From Streptomyces sp. MUM 203J (GTDB lineage: Bacteria > Actinomycetota > Actinomycetes > Streptomycetales > Streptomycetaceae): 64,000 nucleotides of DNA. The notes under the pieces were generated by a model. That model was not told the origin of the DNA. It was given only the letters and a program-made list of their open reading frames with translations, and did not search any database. Location: NCBI RefSeq assembly GCF_022414595.1, contig NZ_JADWYO010000018.1, forward strand, positions 1 to 64,000. Reading direction: 5' to 3'. This document shows, in pieces, positions 33,691-43,338 of the stretch (the stretch's first letter is position 1; each line of letters begins with the position of its first letter). The translations under genes and the position numbers were made by a program.

Positions 33691-34779
33691 TCAGGCCAGG
33701 GTCCGGAGCACGGAAGGATCGTAGGGGGCGGCCCGGTCCAACTCCCCGCCGAGCGCCAGTTCCGCCCAGTCCGGGTTGGCCAGCAGCGACCGGCCCACGG
33801 CGACGAGGTCGAACTCGTCGCGCTCCAGGCGGGCCACCAGCTCCTCGATACCGGCCACCCCGGACGGCCCGGTGAACCCGGAGGTGAAGTCGCCCTCGCC
33901 GTACTGTCGTTCCAGGCCGACCGAACCGACCGTCACGGTGGGCCTGCCGGTGAGCCTGCGTATCCAGCCCGCCAGGTTGAGGGCGCTGCCCTCGAACTCG
34001 GGCAGCCGGTAGCGGCGCGTGGAGCCGTGGAACACGTCGACACCGGCTTCGGTCAGCGGCGTCAGCAGTTGCGCCAGCTCGTCCGGGCTCTGGGCGGTGC
34101 GGGCCTCGTACCGGCCCACCTTCCACTGGGACAGCCGGAAGAAGACCGGGAACCCCGGGCCGACGGCCGCGCGGACGGCCCGCACGACCTCGGCCCCGAA
34201 GCGGGCGCGGGAGGCCGGGTCGCCGCCGTACCGGTCGGTGCGCCGGTTGGTGACGCTCCACAGGAAGTTGTCGATCAGATAGCCGTGCGCGCCGTGCAGC
34301 TCGACGCCGTCGAACCCGAGTCGCTCGGCGGTAGCGGCGGCCTCCGCGAAGGCGGCCAACGCGGCGTCGATGTCCCGCTGGGTCATCGCCCTTCCCGCCG
34401 GACCGCCGTCCAGCCCGATTCCGGACGGCACCTCGGCGGGCGGCTCGGTCGCAGTGCGGGCAGCCCCGGTGTGCCACAGCTGCGGAATGATCCTGCCACC
34501 GGCCTCGTGCACCCGGCGCACCACGTGGGCCCAGCCGGCGAGGGCCGACTCGCCGTGGAAATGGGGAACGTCGTCGTACGCGCCCGCCGCAGGGCGGTCG
34601 ACGTACGTGCCCTCGGTGACGATCAGCCCGACCCGATGGGCCGCCCGGCGCGCGTAGTACTCCGCGACGTCCGGACCCGGCACGCCACCAGGGGATGCCG
34701 TTCTCGTCATCGGGGCCATCACGATCCGGTTGGGGACCGTGAGGTCACCCACGGTGAACGGTTCGTTCAAGCCGGCCAT
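33691..34779 (-). CDS. Old Yellow Enzyme-family ene-reductase
   Basis: This 362-residue FMN TIM-barrel enzyme reduces activated C=C bonds with NAD(P)H. Catalytic residues line up with OYE: ELHGAHGYLIDNFL gives His162, His165 and Tyr167, matching the His-Asn/His-Tyr set that binds the enone oxygen and donates a proton. NRIVMAPMTR at the N-terminus, NRRTDRYGG and the FMN-phosphate segment GRSLLANPDW are all present. GGGAGG six bases before ATG at 34779 fixes the start. It is divergent from the SDR gene. An ene-reductase plus ketoreductase pair is what was proposed to convert the actiphenol phenol into the cyclohexanone of cycloheximide, so the same role is inferred here. Confidence 0.93.
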   Translation of the reverse strand: MAGLNEPFTVGDLTVPNRIVMAPMTRTASPGGVPGPDVAEYYARRAAHRVGLIVTEGTYVDRPAAGAYDDVPHFHGESALAGWAHVVRRVHEAGGRIIPQLWHTGAARTATEPPAEVPSGIGLDGGPAGRAMTQRDIDAALAAFAEAAATAERLGFDGVELHGAHGYLIDNFLWSVTNRRTDRYGGDPASRARFGAEVVRAVRAAVGPGFPVFFRLSQWKVGRYEARTAQSPDELAQLLTPLTEAGVDVFHGSTRRYRLPEFEGSALNLAGWIRRLTGRPTVTVGSVGLERQYGEGDFTSGFTGPSGVAGIEELVARLERDEFDLVAVGRSLLANPDWAELALGGELDRAAPYDPSVLRTLA

Positions 34780-34806
34780 TTTTCCTCCCGAAGAATTCGC
34801 TGACGC

Positions 34807-34904
34807 CATCGAATAGTGCATGAAAATCGACGTCTTTGGCCACACCCCTGGACATCGAATCGAGCGATGCGGCACATCGAAATGATTCATTTGACCGCAT
34901 CGAT
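34807..34904. promoter_or_regulatory. Direct CATCGAA repeats in the divergent ene-reductase/SDR promoter
   Basis: CATCGAA occurs at 34807-34813, 34853-34859 and 34875-34881, with CATCGAT at 34898-34904. Repeats two and three are exactly 22 bp apart and the fourth is 23 bp further. SARP activators bind heptameric direct repeats spaced by one or two helical turns (11 or 22 bp), so this is a candidate site for the SARP encoded at 43326-45464. Confidence 0.4.
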
Positions 34905-35047
34905 CACTGCGTGGATGGTGGATTCAGTGGCCTCGCGTCATGCGATCGTCCGGAGCACGGATTTCACTCCTCATCACGGCCGACGAATTTCCGCCACCGA
35001 TGCGCGCGGCGCACGGGGCGGTCCGGAGAAGAAAGGCATCGAGCCTC

Positions 35048-35854
35048 ATGACAAGCCGATTCCATCCGACCGCGACGGATGCCCGGGAGCTGGAGGGCAA
35101 GCGGGCCGTGGTCACCGGCGGCAGCCGTGGCATCGGCGCCGCGATCGTGCGCAACCTCCTCGGCTCCGGCGCCGCCGTCGTGACCGCCGCCCGGAACCCG
35201 CACGGTCAGACTCCCTCCGGCGCCACGTTCGTCGAGGCCGACCTGAGCACGGCCGACGGTGTGCGCGTGCTCGCGGACACCGCCCTGGACACCCTGGGCG
35301 GCGTGGACATCATCGTCAACAACGCGGGCGGCTGCCGTTCGTTCCACAGCGTGCTGGATCTGGAGAACGACTGGCAGTACACGATGGACGTGAACTTCCT
35401 CGCCCCCGTCCGGCTCAACGCGGCCCTCGTGCCGTCCCTGCGCGAAAGCGGCGGCGGAACCATCGTCCACGTCTCGACCACCGCCACCATCGCGGCGTAC
35501 CCGATGCTCTACCACTATGCCGCCGCCAAGTCCGCACTGGAGACGTACGCCAAGGGACTCGCCGCCGAGCTCGCGGCTGACGGCATCCGCGTGCTCTCCG
35601 TCTGTCCGGGCAACGTGGAGACACCAGCCTCGGAGGCCGCGCGCCGCCGGATCGTCGAGTACTTCGGCGGCGACCCCGGCAGTGGCGACCTCGACACCCT
35701 CGCGGAGAAGTGGGCCGCCGAGATCCCGCTCGGACGCATGGGCACGTCCCAGGACATCGCCGATGCGGTGAGCTTCCTGGTCTCGCCCCGGGCATCGTGG
35801 ATCACCGGCAGCAATCTCGTCGTCGACGGCGGGAAGACCGCGAGCCTGGCCTGA
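35048..35854 (+). CDS. Short-chain dehydrogenase/reductase
   Basis: This 268-residue classical SDR has the cofactor motif TGGSRGIG, NNAG at the end of strand 4, and the catalytic set Ser143, Tyr157 and Lys161 (YAAAK). VCPGNVETP and an SDR-type VVDGGKT end follow. ATG at 35048 is the start, with AAAGG about 12 bases upstream. It is divergent from the ene-reductase and leads the SDR-P450-CAR-PucR-AT operon. As the only stand-alone ketoreductase of this type in the cluster, it is the best candidate to act with the ene-reductase on the ring, or to adjust the bridging carbonyl/alcohol. Confidence 0.92.
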   Translation: MTSRFHPTATDARELEGKRAVVTGGSRGIGAAIVRNLLGSGAAVVTAARNPHGQTPSGATFVEADLSTADGVRVLADTALDTLGGVDIIVNNAGGCRSFHSVLDLENDWQYTMDVNFLAPVRLNAALVPSLRESGGGTIVHVSTTATIAAYPMLYHYAAAKSALETYAKGLAAELAADGIRVLSVCPGNVETPASEAARRRIVEYFGGDPGSGDLDTLAEKWAAEIPLGRMGTSQDIADAVSFLVSPRASWITGSNLVVDGGKTASLA

Positions 35855-35948
35855 GGGCCTGTGACGTCGATCCGGCTCCGTCCACTGCCGGGAGCGCGAA
35901 GCCAAGACCCCGTGGACACCTCTCGACAGCACGCAAAGGACTGACACG

Positions 35949-37154
35949 TTGAACGCTGCAGGGGAAGAAGTACGGTCCTACCCATTCGGCCCGATCACCC
36001 GGCTTGACCTGGACCCGACGCTGGTGGAGATCTGCGGCGAACAGCCGGTGCTGCGCGTACGCCTGCCCTTCGGCGGCGACGGCTGGCTGGTCACGCGGCA
36101 TGCGGACGTCAGGACGGTACTGGCCGACCCCCGGTTCAGCCGTGCCGCCGCCGTGGGGGACCATGTGCCCCGCACGGTCGCGGTCGGCCTGCCCCGCACC
36201 TCGATGCTCAGCATGGACCCGCCGGAGCACACCCGGCTGCGGCGCCGGGTGACGAACGCCTTCTCCGTCCGCCGGATGAAAGCGCTGCGTCCGCGCGTTC
36301 AGGAGATCGTGCACGAGCTGCTCGACGCCATGGTGGCGACGGGGGCGCCGGCCGACCTGACCACGGCCCTGACCTGGCCGCTGCCGATCACGGTGATCTG
36401 CGAAATGCTCGGCGTGCCCCTGGCCGACCGGGAACGGTTCGGCGAGTGGGTGGACGGCCTGCTGATGCTGGCCGATCCCGAGCAGGCCGCGCGGGCCCGC
36501 GCACAGCTCGACGCCTACCTCGCCGGTCTGATCGCGCAGCGCCGCGTCACCCCCACCGACGACCTGCTCGGTGAACTGGTCGCCGGGAACGACGAGGACG
36601 GCGAGGACGGTCCGCTCGGCGAGGAGGAGCTGATCGGCCTCGGCGTCAGCCTGCTCTCCGCCGGTCAGGAGGCGACCGCCAACCAGATCGGCAACATCGT
36701 CTACACGCTGCTGACCCGGCCGGCCCTCTGGCGGCGACTCGGCGCCGACCGCGCGCTCGTCCCCAAGGCCGTGGAGGAACTCCTCAGATTCATCCCGATC
36801 AGCGCGACCGCAGGCTTCACCCGGATCGCCACCGAGGACGTGGAGCTGAGCGGGCAGCTCATTCGCGCTGGTGACGCGGTGGTGGCCGAACTGGGGATGG
36901 CCAACCACGACGCCGAGGTCTTCGAGCGCCCCGACGAGATCGACTTCCACCGTGAGCGTGTCCCGCACGTCACCTTCGGGCACGGCCTCCACCACTGCCT
37001 GGGCGCCCAACTGGCCCGGCTGGAGCTACGCGTCGTACTCGAAGTCCTGATCGACCGTCTACCCGGTCTGCGGCTCGCCGTCCCGGCCGACCGGCTGTCC
37101 TGGCGGACCGAGCGCCTCGTCCGCGGAGTGGCGGCGCTGCCGGTCGGCTGGTGA
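35949..37154 (+). CDS. Cytochrome P450 (second of two in the cluster)
   Basis: This is a 401-residue P450 with heme loop [11 protein letters not shown] (Cys350), I-helix AGQEAT and ExxR in EELLRFI. The start is an unusual TTG at 35949, supported by AAGGA eight bases upstream. It sits between the SDR and the CAR genes in one operon, so it may act on the PKS-derived acid/aldehyde or on the ring. It is clearly diverged from the other P450 here, for example in the I-helix (AGQEAT against AGHEST), so the two should not be redundant. Redox partners are absent from the window. Confidence 0.93.
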   Translation: MNAAGEEVRSYPFGPITRLDLDPTLVEICGEQPVLRVRLPFGGDGWLVTRHADVRTVLADPRFSRAAAVGDHVPRTVAVGLPRTSMLSMDPPEHTRLRRRVTNAFSVRRMKALRPRVQEIVHELLDAMVATGAPADLTTALTWPLPITVICEMLGVPLADRERFGEWVDGLLMLADPEQAARARAQLDAYLAGLIAQRRVTPTDDLLGELVAGNDEDGEDGPLGEEELIGLGVSLLSAGQEATANQIGNIVYTLLTRPALWRRLGADRALVPKAVEELLRFIPISATAGFTRIATEDVELSGQLIRAGDAVVAELGMANHDAEVFERPDEIDFHRERVPHVTFGHGLHHCLGAQLARLELRVVLEVLIDRLPGLRLAVPADRLSWRTERLVRGVAALPVGW

Positions 37155-37221
37155 GAGCCGCCCTGCGGCCCGGTCGCACACGCCCCACCTCCGTCACCGA
37201 GACACCACGGGAGAGCTGATC

Positions 37222-40200
37222 ATGGCCGTACCACGGGATGCGACCACCGCGTCCGACCACCATCCGGGCGGCGGACTCGCCGAGGTTCTGGCGTCCGTCG
37301 ATCCGAGCCGGGCGCTCGCCGAGGTCATGGCGTCCGTCATGGAGAGCCACGGGGACCGGCCGGCGCTCGGCGAGCGGGCCAGGGATCCGCTGACGGGGCA
37401 GTTGCTCCCCCGGTTCGACACCGTGAGCTACCGCGAGCTGTGGGCCCGCGTCCGCGCGGTAGCCGGCCGCTGGCACCACGATCCGGAGCACCCGCTGCGC
37501 GCGGGGGAACGACTGTGCACCCTGGGCTTCCCGAGCATCGACCACGCGACGCTCGACCTGGCGAGCATCCACGTGGGCGTCGTACCCGTGCCCCTCCAGC
37601 ACGGCGCGCACCCGGACCGGCTGCGGGCGATCGTCGCGGAGACCGAACCGTGCGGCATCGCGGCGAGCGCCGAGCACCTGGAAACCGCCGTCGGCCTGGC
37701 CCTCGGGGCGGCATCGGTCCGGCACCTGACCGTCTTCGACCACCGACCCGAGGACGCCGGGCAGCGTGCCGCCCTCGAACTCGCCCGGCGGCGCTTGGCC
37801 GAGGCCGGCAGCCCGGTGGCCGTCGGCACACTGGCGGAGGTGATCGACCGGGGTGGGGAACTCCCGCCGCCTCCCCTGTTCACGCCCGAGCCGGGCGACG
37901 ATCCGTTGTCCCTGCTCGTCTACACGTCCGGCAGCACCGGGGCCCCCAAGGGGGCCGTGTACACCCAACGGCTGGTCGGCACCGCGTGGTACGGGTTCAG
38001 CTACGGGTCGACGCACGTACCCGCGGTCAGCGTCCTCTACATGCCGCACAGCCACCTGGCCGGCCGCTACGCGCTGATGGGCTCGCTCGTGCGGGGCGGT
38101 GTCGGCCACTTCACCGCCAAGAGCGACCTGTCCACCCTGTTCGAGGACATCGCGCTGGTGCGCCCCACGGAACTGACCATGGTTCCGCGTATCTGCGACA
38201 TGCTCTTCCAGCGGTACCGCGGCGAACTGGACCGGCGGGCCGGCGAACCGGGTGACGTCGAGGCGGCGGTGAGGAAGGACCTGCGGGAGAACGTCCTGGG
38301 CGGGCGGGTCGCCAAGGCGTTCGTCGGCAGCGCCCCGCTGTCCGACGAACTGGCGGCCTTCGTCGAGTCCTGCCTCGGCATCCACCTGCACACCGGCTAC
38401 GGCTCCACCGAAGCGGGCGGGGTCCTGCTGGACACGGTGGTGCAGCGTCCGCCCGTGATCGACTACAAGCTGGTGGACGTCCCCGGACTCGGCTACCACG
38501 GCACCGACCTGCCGTATCCGCGCGGCGAGCTGCTGCTCAAGTCGCAGACGCTCATTCCCGGTTACTACAAGCGTCCGGACCTGACCGCCGAACTCTTCGA
38601 CGCGGACGGCTACTACCGGACCGGTGACGTCTTCGCCGAGGTCGGGCCGGACCGGCTCGTCCACGTCGACCGAACCAAGGACACCCTGAAGCTCTCCCAG
38701 GGCGAATTCGTGGCCGTCTCCCGCCTGGAGACCGTCTTCCTCGGCAGTCCTCTCGTCCGGCAGATCTACGTGTACGGCAGCAGCGAACGTGCGTACCTGC
38801 TCGCCGTGGTGGTGCCCACCCCGGACGCGCTGGCCCGGCACGACGGGGACCCGGCATCACTCAAGTCGGCGATCGGCGAATCGCTCCGGCGAATCGCCGG
38901 GGAAGCCGGACTCGACTCGTACGAGATCCCGCGCGATCACCTGATCGAGACCGAGCCCTTCAGCCCGGAGAACGGCCTCTACACCGAGAGCCACAAGATG
39001 CTGCGCCCCCGGCTCAAGGAACGCTACGGCGCCGCGCTCGAAGATCTGTACGTCGAGCTCGCCGAGGGGCAGGAGCGGCGGTTGCGCGAGCTGAGGCAGA
39101 CCGGGACGGACCGGCCGGTGGTGGAGACGGTCGGCCGGGCCGCCCAGGCGCTACTGGGCTCCCCGGACGCCGCTCCGAGCAGCAGCGCGCACTTCACGGA
39201 CCTGGGCGGGGACTCCCTGTCGGCCCTCTCCTTCTCCCGGTTGCTTCAGGAGATCTTCCACGTCGAGGTTCCGGTCGGGGTGATCACCAGTCCGGCCAAC
39301 GACGTGGCGGGACTGGCCCGGTACATCGAGACGGAACGCCGGTCCCGTGCACGGAGGCCGACGTCGGACTCCGTGCACGGCGAGCACTGCACCGAGGTCC
39401 ATGCCGGTGACCTCACCCTGGAGAAGTTCCTCGACGCACCGACGCTGGCCGCCGCCCCCGCGCTGCCCCGCCCCGACGGCCGCGTGCGGACCGTCCTGCT
39501 GACCGGGGCCAGCGGCTATCTGGGCCGGTTCCTCTGCCTGGAATGGCTGGAGCGGCTGGCGTCCTCGGGTGGCAGGCTGATCTGTGTCATCCGCGGCAAC
39601 GACCCGGCCGAAGCGGCGCGAAGGCTGGAGAAGACGTTCGACAGCGGCGACGCCGAACTGCTCCGGCGCTACCGGGAATCGGCCCGCACGTCCCTGGAGG
39701 TGCTCGCGGGGGACCTCGGCGAACCGTGTCTCGGCCTGGACGAGGGCACCTGGCACAGACTCGCCGACACCGTGGACCTCATCGTCCACTCGGGCGCCCT
39801 GGTCAACCACGTGCTGCCCTACAGCCAGTTGTTCGGCCCCAACGTCGTCGGTACGGCCGAACTGATCCGGCTGGCGCTCACCACGCGCATGAAGCCCGTC
39901 ACCTACGTCTCCACCGCCGCCGTCCGGCTCGGCACCCCGGACGCGTCACTCGACGAGGACGCCGACATCCGCACCGCCATCCCCGCACGGCACGTCGGCC
40001 GGGGCTACGCCGACGGATACGCCACCAGCAAGTGGGCCGGCGAGGTCCTGCTGCGGGATGCACACGAACGCCACGGCCTGCCGACCGCGGTCTTCCGGCC
40101 CGGCATCCTCCTCGCGCACACCAGGTACACCGGTCAGGTCAATGTGCCCGACCTCTGCACCCGACTCCTGCTGAGCCTGGTCGCCACCGGCATCGCGCCG

Positions 40201-40707
40201 GGTTCGTTCCACCGGAGCGGCGCCCCGGCGCACCACGACGGCCTGCCGGTCGACTTCGGCGCCGAGGCCATCACCGCACTGGGGGCGCGGGTCACCGAAG
40301 GCCACCGGACCTTCCACGTGCTGAACCCGCACGACGACGGCGTCTCGCTGGACACCTTCGTCGACTGGCTCGTCGAGGCCGGCCACCCGATCCGGCGCAT
40401 CGACGACTACGACGCGTGGCTCACCCGGTTCAGGGCCGCGCTGCGTGCCCTGCCGCGGCAGCAGCGCCGGCACTCGCTGCTGCCGCTGCTGCACGCCTTC
40501 GCTCGGCCCGAGGAGATCGGGCGCGGGCCGGCGCTTTCCGCCGAGCGGTTCCACGCCGCCGTGAAGGATGCCGGAATCGGCCCTGGCAAGGACATCCCCC
40601 ACCTGTCGTCCGGCCTCGTCCGCAAGCACGTCACCGACCTGGTCGGGCTCGGCCTCCTGCAGCCGGCCCGCGAGACGCCCGACGCCCGGACCGGCCGGGC
40701 CGGCTGA
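37222..40707 (+). CDS. Carboxylic acid reductase (A-T-R), releases or makes the aldehyde
   Basis: The protein has 1,161 residues, the normal length for bacterial carboxylic acid reductases. The adenylation domain has [12 protein letters not shown] (near 234) and a [14 protein letters not shown] hinge. The carrier domain has Ser665 in LGGDSLSAL. The reductase domain starts LTGASGYLG (near 760), with Tyr933 and Lys937 (YxxxK) as catalytic residues. It uses ATP and NADPH to convert a free acid to an aldehyde without further reduction, and needs phosphopantetheinylation. Because the PKS ends in a hydrolytic TE, this enzyme is the logical next step: it would make the aldehyde needed for an aldol that closes the carbocycle. 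Start ATG 37222 is preceded by GGGAGA. Confidence 0.94.
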   Translation: MAVPRDATTASDHHPGGGLAEVLASVDPSRALAEVMASVMESHGDRPALGERARDPLTGQLLPRFDTVSYRELWARVRAVAGRWHHDPEHPLRAGERLCTLGFPSIDHATLDLASIHVGVVPVPLQHGAHPDRLRAIVAETEPCGIAASAEHLETAVGLALGAASVRHLTVFDHRPEDAGQRAALELARRRLAEAGSPVAVGTLAEVIDRGGELPPPPLFTPEPGDDPLSLLVYTSGSTGAPKGAVYTQRLVGTAWYGFSYGSTHVPAVSVLYMPHSHLAGRYALMGSLVRGGVGHFTAKSDLSTLFEDIALVRPTELTMVPRICDMLFQRYRGELDRRAGEPGDVEAAVRKDLRENVLGGRVAKAFVGSAPLSDELAAFVESCLGIHLHTGYGSTEAGGVLLDTVVQRPPVIDYKLVDVPGLGYHGTDLPYPRGELLLKSQTLIPGYYKRPDLTAELFDADGYYRTGDVFAEVGPDRLVHVDRTKDTLKLSQGEFVAVSRLETVFLGSPLVRQIYVYGSSERAYLLAVVVPTPDALARHDGDPASLKSAIGESLRRIAGEAGLDSYEIPRDHLIETEPFSPENGLYTESHKMLRPRLKERYGAALEDLYVELAEGQERRLRELRQTGTDRPVVETVGRAAQALLGSPDAAPSSSAHFTDLGGDSLSALSFSRLLQEIFHVEVPVGVITSPANDVAGLARYIETERRSRARRPTSDSVHGEHCTEVHAGDLTLEKFLDAPTLAAAPALPRPDGRVRTVLLTGASGYLGRFLCLEWLERLASSGGRLICVIRGNDPAEAARRLEKTFDSGDAELLRRYRESARTSLEVLAGDLGEPCLGLDEGTWHRLADTVDLIVHSGALVNHVLPYSQLFGPNVVGTAELIRLALTTRMKPVTYVSTAAVRLGTPDASLDEDADIRTAIPARHVGRGYADGYATSKWAGEVLLRDAHERHGLPTAVFRPGILLAHTRYTGQVNVPDLCTRLLLSLVATGIAPGSFHRSGAPAHHDGLPVDFGAEAITALGARVTEGHRTFHVLNPHDDGVSLDTFVDWLVEAGHPIRRIDDYDAWLTRFRAALRALPRQQRRHSLLPLLHAFARPEEIGRGPALSAERFHAAVKDAGIGPGKDIPHLSSGLVRKHVTDLVGLGLLQPARETPDARTGRAG

Positions 40708-40817
40708 TCGCCCGCGCGGCAGGCGTTCCGCTCGAGGAGCACCGGCCGCGCGATCCCCAGTCAGCCCTCCCTCCACACCGAAACCCGACCCCCCACCAGG
40801 AACGAGCACGAGCGCCC

Positions 40818-42383
40818 ATGAAGCAGCCGAGCGGTCCGCACGACCGCCTCCGCGCCCCGGCCCAGCCGGACGGCGCACGAACGACCGGCAGGTTGCCGTC
40901 CCCGCTGCCGTACCGCGGCGGCCGTCGCCACGCCGAGAACACGCACCGCAGGGCGTCCCGCAGGGAGCGCGTTTCCGGCGGCGAGCCGGAGAGCCCTCTG
41001 ACGGACCGGTCGTGGATCCTGCAGTTGCGGCCCCGTCGCACCGCCGCGCTTCTGGAAGCAGTGAGCGAGGAGGCAGCGATCCGTGAGGCCCGGCTGCTGA
41101 TCGGCGACGGAGCCGTGGGCTGGGCGGTGGAGGTGGCCTGCCTGATGGCCGCGGCGGATCCCGCCCGGGCAGACGACCCGCACCCCGCCGCCCCCCGGCA
41201 CGCAGTCCGGCAGTCGGCCGCAGCTGCCGGGGTCTCTTTGCCGTCCGGGGTCCCCGACGAGCTGAGGGCGCGCAGCGCGGAGGCGCTGGCGCTCCACGTC
41301 CTCACCTGCCTGGCAGGCCATGCCGGTGACGACATTCCGGAGATCGTCGGCGTGTCCGTCCGGGAGTTCACCCGTCGTGGCCTTCCCGTCGGCGGGACGT
41401 TCGACTCACTCAAGAAACAACTGGACTGTCTGGTAGGTGAGTTGTTTCGCGCAGCCCAGGACGCGCTGGGCCCGTCGGAGGCGGCGGACGTCATCCGCGC
41501 ACTGTCCGAGGCGCTGGTGGCCAAGGTGCAGCACGTCCTCCTGGCCCAGGCCGAGCAGGCCGAGAACGAACGGCGGGGATGGTTCGGCAGCGCCGCGGCA
41601 CACCGTCAGGAACTGGTCCTCGACATCCTCGACGGCGCGGACGTGGACGCGCCGCAGGCGTTCCTGCGGCTCGGCTACGACATCAGCCGCAGTCATCTCG
41701 CGCTCGTCGTCTGGCGCGACGGCTGGGAGTCCCATGGCACGGCGGACCTGGCCGCCGCCGCCACGGCGCTGCTGCGCAGCGCCGGGTGCTCCTCCCTTCT
41801 GACCGTCCCCGTCGGAGTGTCGTCACTGTGGGCATGGGGCTCGTGCGCCCGCGGACACCCCGGGCCGCCCGGCCGGCTGGGCCACCACGACGGACCGCAC
41901 CGGCGGGCCGCTTCGTCCCCGGCGGTTCACATCGCGGCGGGCCTGCCGGGTGAGGGGATCGAGGGCTTCCGGACGAGCCACCGGCAGGCCGCCGAGGCGG
42001 CCGAGATCGTCCGCGCAGCCGGCACCGGCGCCGGTGACCGTAGGTCACCGTACGACTACGCCGAAGTGGAGCTGGCCGTCCTGCTCCGCTCCCGGCCCGA
42101 CCTCAGTGCCGCGTTCGTCCGCCGCGAACTGGGTCCACTGGCCGCCGACGGCATGTCCGAGCTGAGGGCCACCGTCAAGTGCTACCTGGACACGGAAGGC
42201 AGCATGTCCGCCGTCGCCGACCGACTGCACATCGCCAAGAGCAGCGTCGCCTACCGGATCAGGAAGGCGGAGCGCCTCCTGGGCCGCCCGGTCCGGGAGG
42301 ACCGCCTGCGGCTGCAGTGCGCGCTGCTGCTCTTCGACGTACTGGGCCGGGCCGCCCTCGGCGGTCCCGATGCGGGCGGCTGA
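40818..42383 (+). CDS. PucR-type transcriptional regulator with C-terminal HTH
   Basis: This protein has 521 residues from ATG at 40818. The C-terminal about 60 residues (ATVKCYLDTEGSMSAVADRL, then IAKSSVAYRIRKAERLLG) are the HTH of PucR/CdaR-like regulators. The middle resembles the GGDEF-related sensory region that normally precedes it. The first about 55 residues are Pro/Arg-rich and unlike the family, so the true start may lie downstream; no strong ribosome site settles it. It sits between the CAR and AT genes in the same direction, 110 bp after the CAR, and may regulate the operon it lies in. Effector unknown. Confidence 0.78.
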   Translation: MKQPSGPHDRLRAPAQPDGARTTGRLPSPLPYRGGRRHAENTHRRASRRERVSGGEPESPLTDRSWILQLRPRRTAALLEAVSEEAAIREARLLIGDGAVGWAVEVACLMAAADPARADDPHPAAPRHAVRQSAAAAGVSLPSGVPDELRARSAEALALHVLTCLAGHAGDDIPEIVGVSVREFTRRGLPVGGTFDSLKKQLDCLVGELFRAAQDALGPSEAADVIRALSEALVAKVQHVLLAQAEQAENERRGWFGSAAAHRQELVLDILDGADVDAPQAFLRLGYDISRSHLALVVWRDGWESHGTADLAAAATALLRSAGCSSLLTVPVGVSSLWAWGSCARGHPGPPGRLGHHDGPHRRAASSPAVHIAAGLPGEGIEGFRTSHRQAAEAAEIVRAAGTGAGDRRSPYDYAEVELAVLLRSRPDLSAAFVRRELGPLAADGMSELRATVKCYLDTEGSMSAVADRLHIAKSSVAYRIRKAERLLGRPVREDRLRLQCALLLFDVLGRAALGGPDAGG

Positions 42384-42429
42384 CCGGAACCGACCTCGTT
42401 GCCACCACCTTTCCGCTCTGGGAGACGTC

Positions 42430-43338
42430 ATGCCGTTTGCAGTTCTCTTCCCCGGACAAGGGGCGCAGTTCAGGGGAATGGGCGCGGACGTGTTCGCGCA
42501 CTATCCCGCGCTCACGGAGTTCGCCTGCGATCTCCTCGGATACGACCTCGTCGCGGTCTGCCGGGACGACCCCGACGGCATCCTGGCGCGAACGGAATGC
42601 ACTCAGCCGGCGCTCTTCGTCGTCAACGCGCTGCACACCTTCGAAAGGGAGCGCCGCGAAGAGCGCCGCCCCGACTATTACCTCGGACACAGTCTCGGCG
42701 AGTACAACGCCCTGTTGGCCGCCGGGGTCTTCGACTTCCAGACCGGCCTGCGGCTGGTCAGGAAACGCGGCGAACTCATGGCCGCGGTCTCCGACGGAGG
42801 CATGACGGCCGTGCTGGGCGTGCCGGAGCGGGAACTCCTGGACCTGTTCCGGCAGGACGGGATCGAGTCGATCGACGTGGCGGGCTTCAACTCCGACACC
42901 CAGCTCGTCATCGCGGGTCCGTACGCGGAACTGCGGGTCGCGCACGAGGCGTTCACACGGCAGGGCGTCCGCTTCGTCCCACTGCGTGTCGGCGGGCCGT
43001 TCCACTCGCGGTACATGGAACCGGCACGCGTCGAGTTCGAGAAGTACCTGAGGCAATTCACGTTCCACGACCCGCATACGCCGGTGATCGCCAACGTGAC
43101 CGGCCTTCCCCACGTGAGGGGCGAGTTCGCCCGGACCCTGGGCGAACATCTGGTCGAGCCCGTACGCTGGGCCGACAGCATCCGCCGTCTGCCCCGACGG
43201 GACTCTCCCCTGGAATGCGAGGAAGTGGGCGGCCGGTCCCTCCTCGACATGGTGAGGAGGATCAGCGCTTCCCGTACACCGGCTCCCAAGGCCACGACGG
43301 GCGGTGAGCCGGGACGGGAGCCCGGTCAGCACCCGTGA
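42430..43338 (+). CDS. Discrete malonyl-CoA acyltransferase acting in trans on the PKS
   Basis: This 302-residue FabD-like acyltransferase has FPGQGAQF, the nucleophile Ser88 in GHSLGEY, and His192 in GPFHSRY. The Phe before His is the usual mark of malonyl rather than methylmalonyl specificity. GGGAG precedes ATG at 42430. It supplies the AT activity missing from all five PKS modules and probably also loads the starter ACP. Methyl branches must therefore come from the MT domain, not from methylmalonate. Its last 13 bases overlap the 3' end of the convergent SARP gene, leaving no room for a terminator between them. Confidence 0.94.
   Translation: MPFAVLFPGQGAQFRGMGADVFAHYPALTEFACDLLGYDLVAVCRDDPDGILARTECTQPALFVVNALHTFERERREERRPDYYLGHSLGEYNALLAAGVFDFQTGLRLVRKRGELMAAVSDGGMTAVLGVPERELLDLFRQDGIESIDVAGFNSDTQLVIAGPYAELRVAHEAFTRQGVRFVPLRVGGPFHSRYMEPARVEFEKYLRQFTFHDPHTPVIANVTGLPHVRGEFARTLGEHLVEPVRWADSIRRLPRRDSPLECEEVGGRSLLDMVRRISASRTPAPKATTGGEPGREPGQHP

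Noticed and set aside
35802..38841. Two long minus-strand frames opposite the second P450 and the CAR
   Set aside because: Heme-loop, SGSTGAPKG and LTGASGYLG motifs on the plus strand prove the coding direction.
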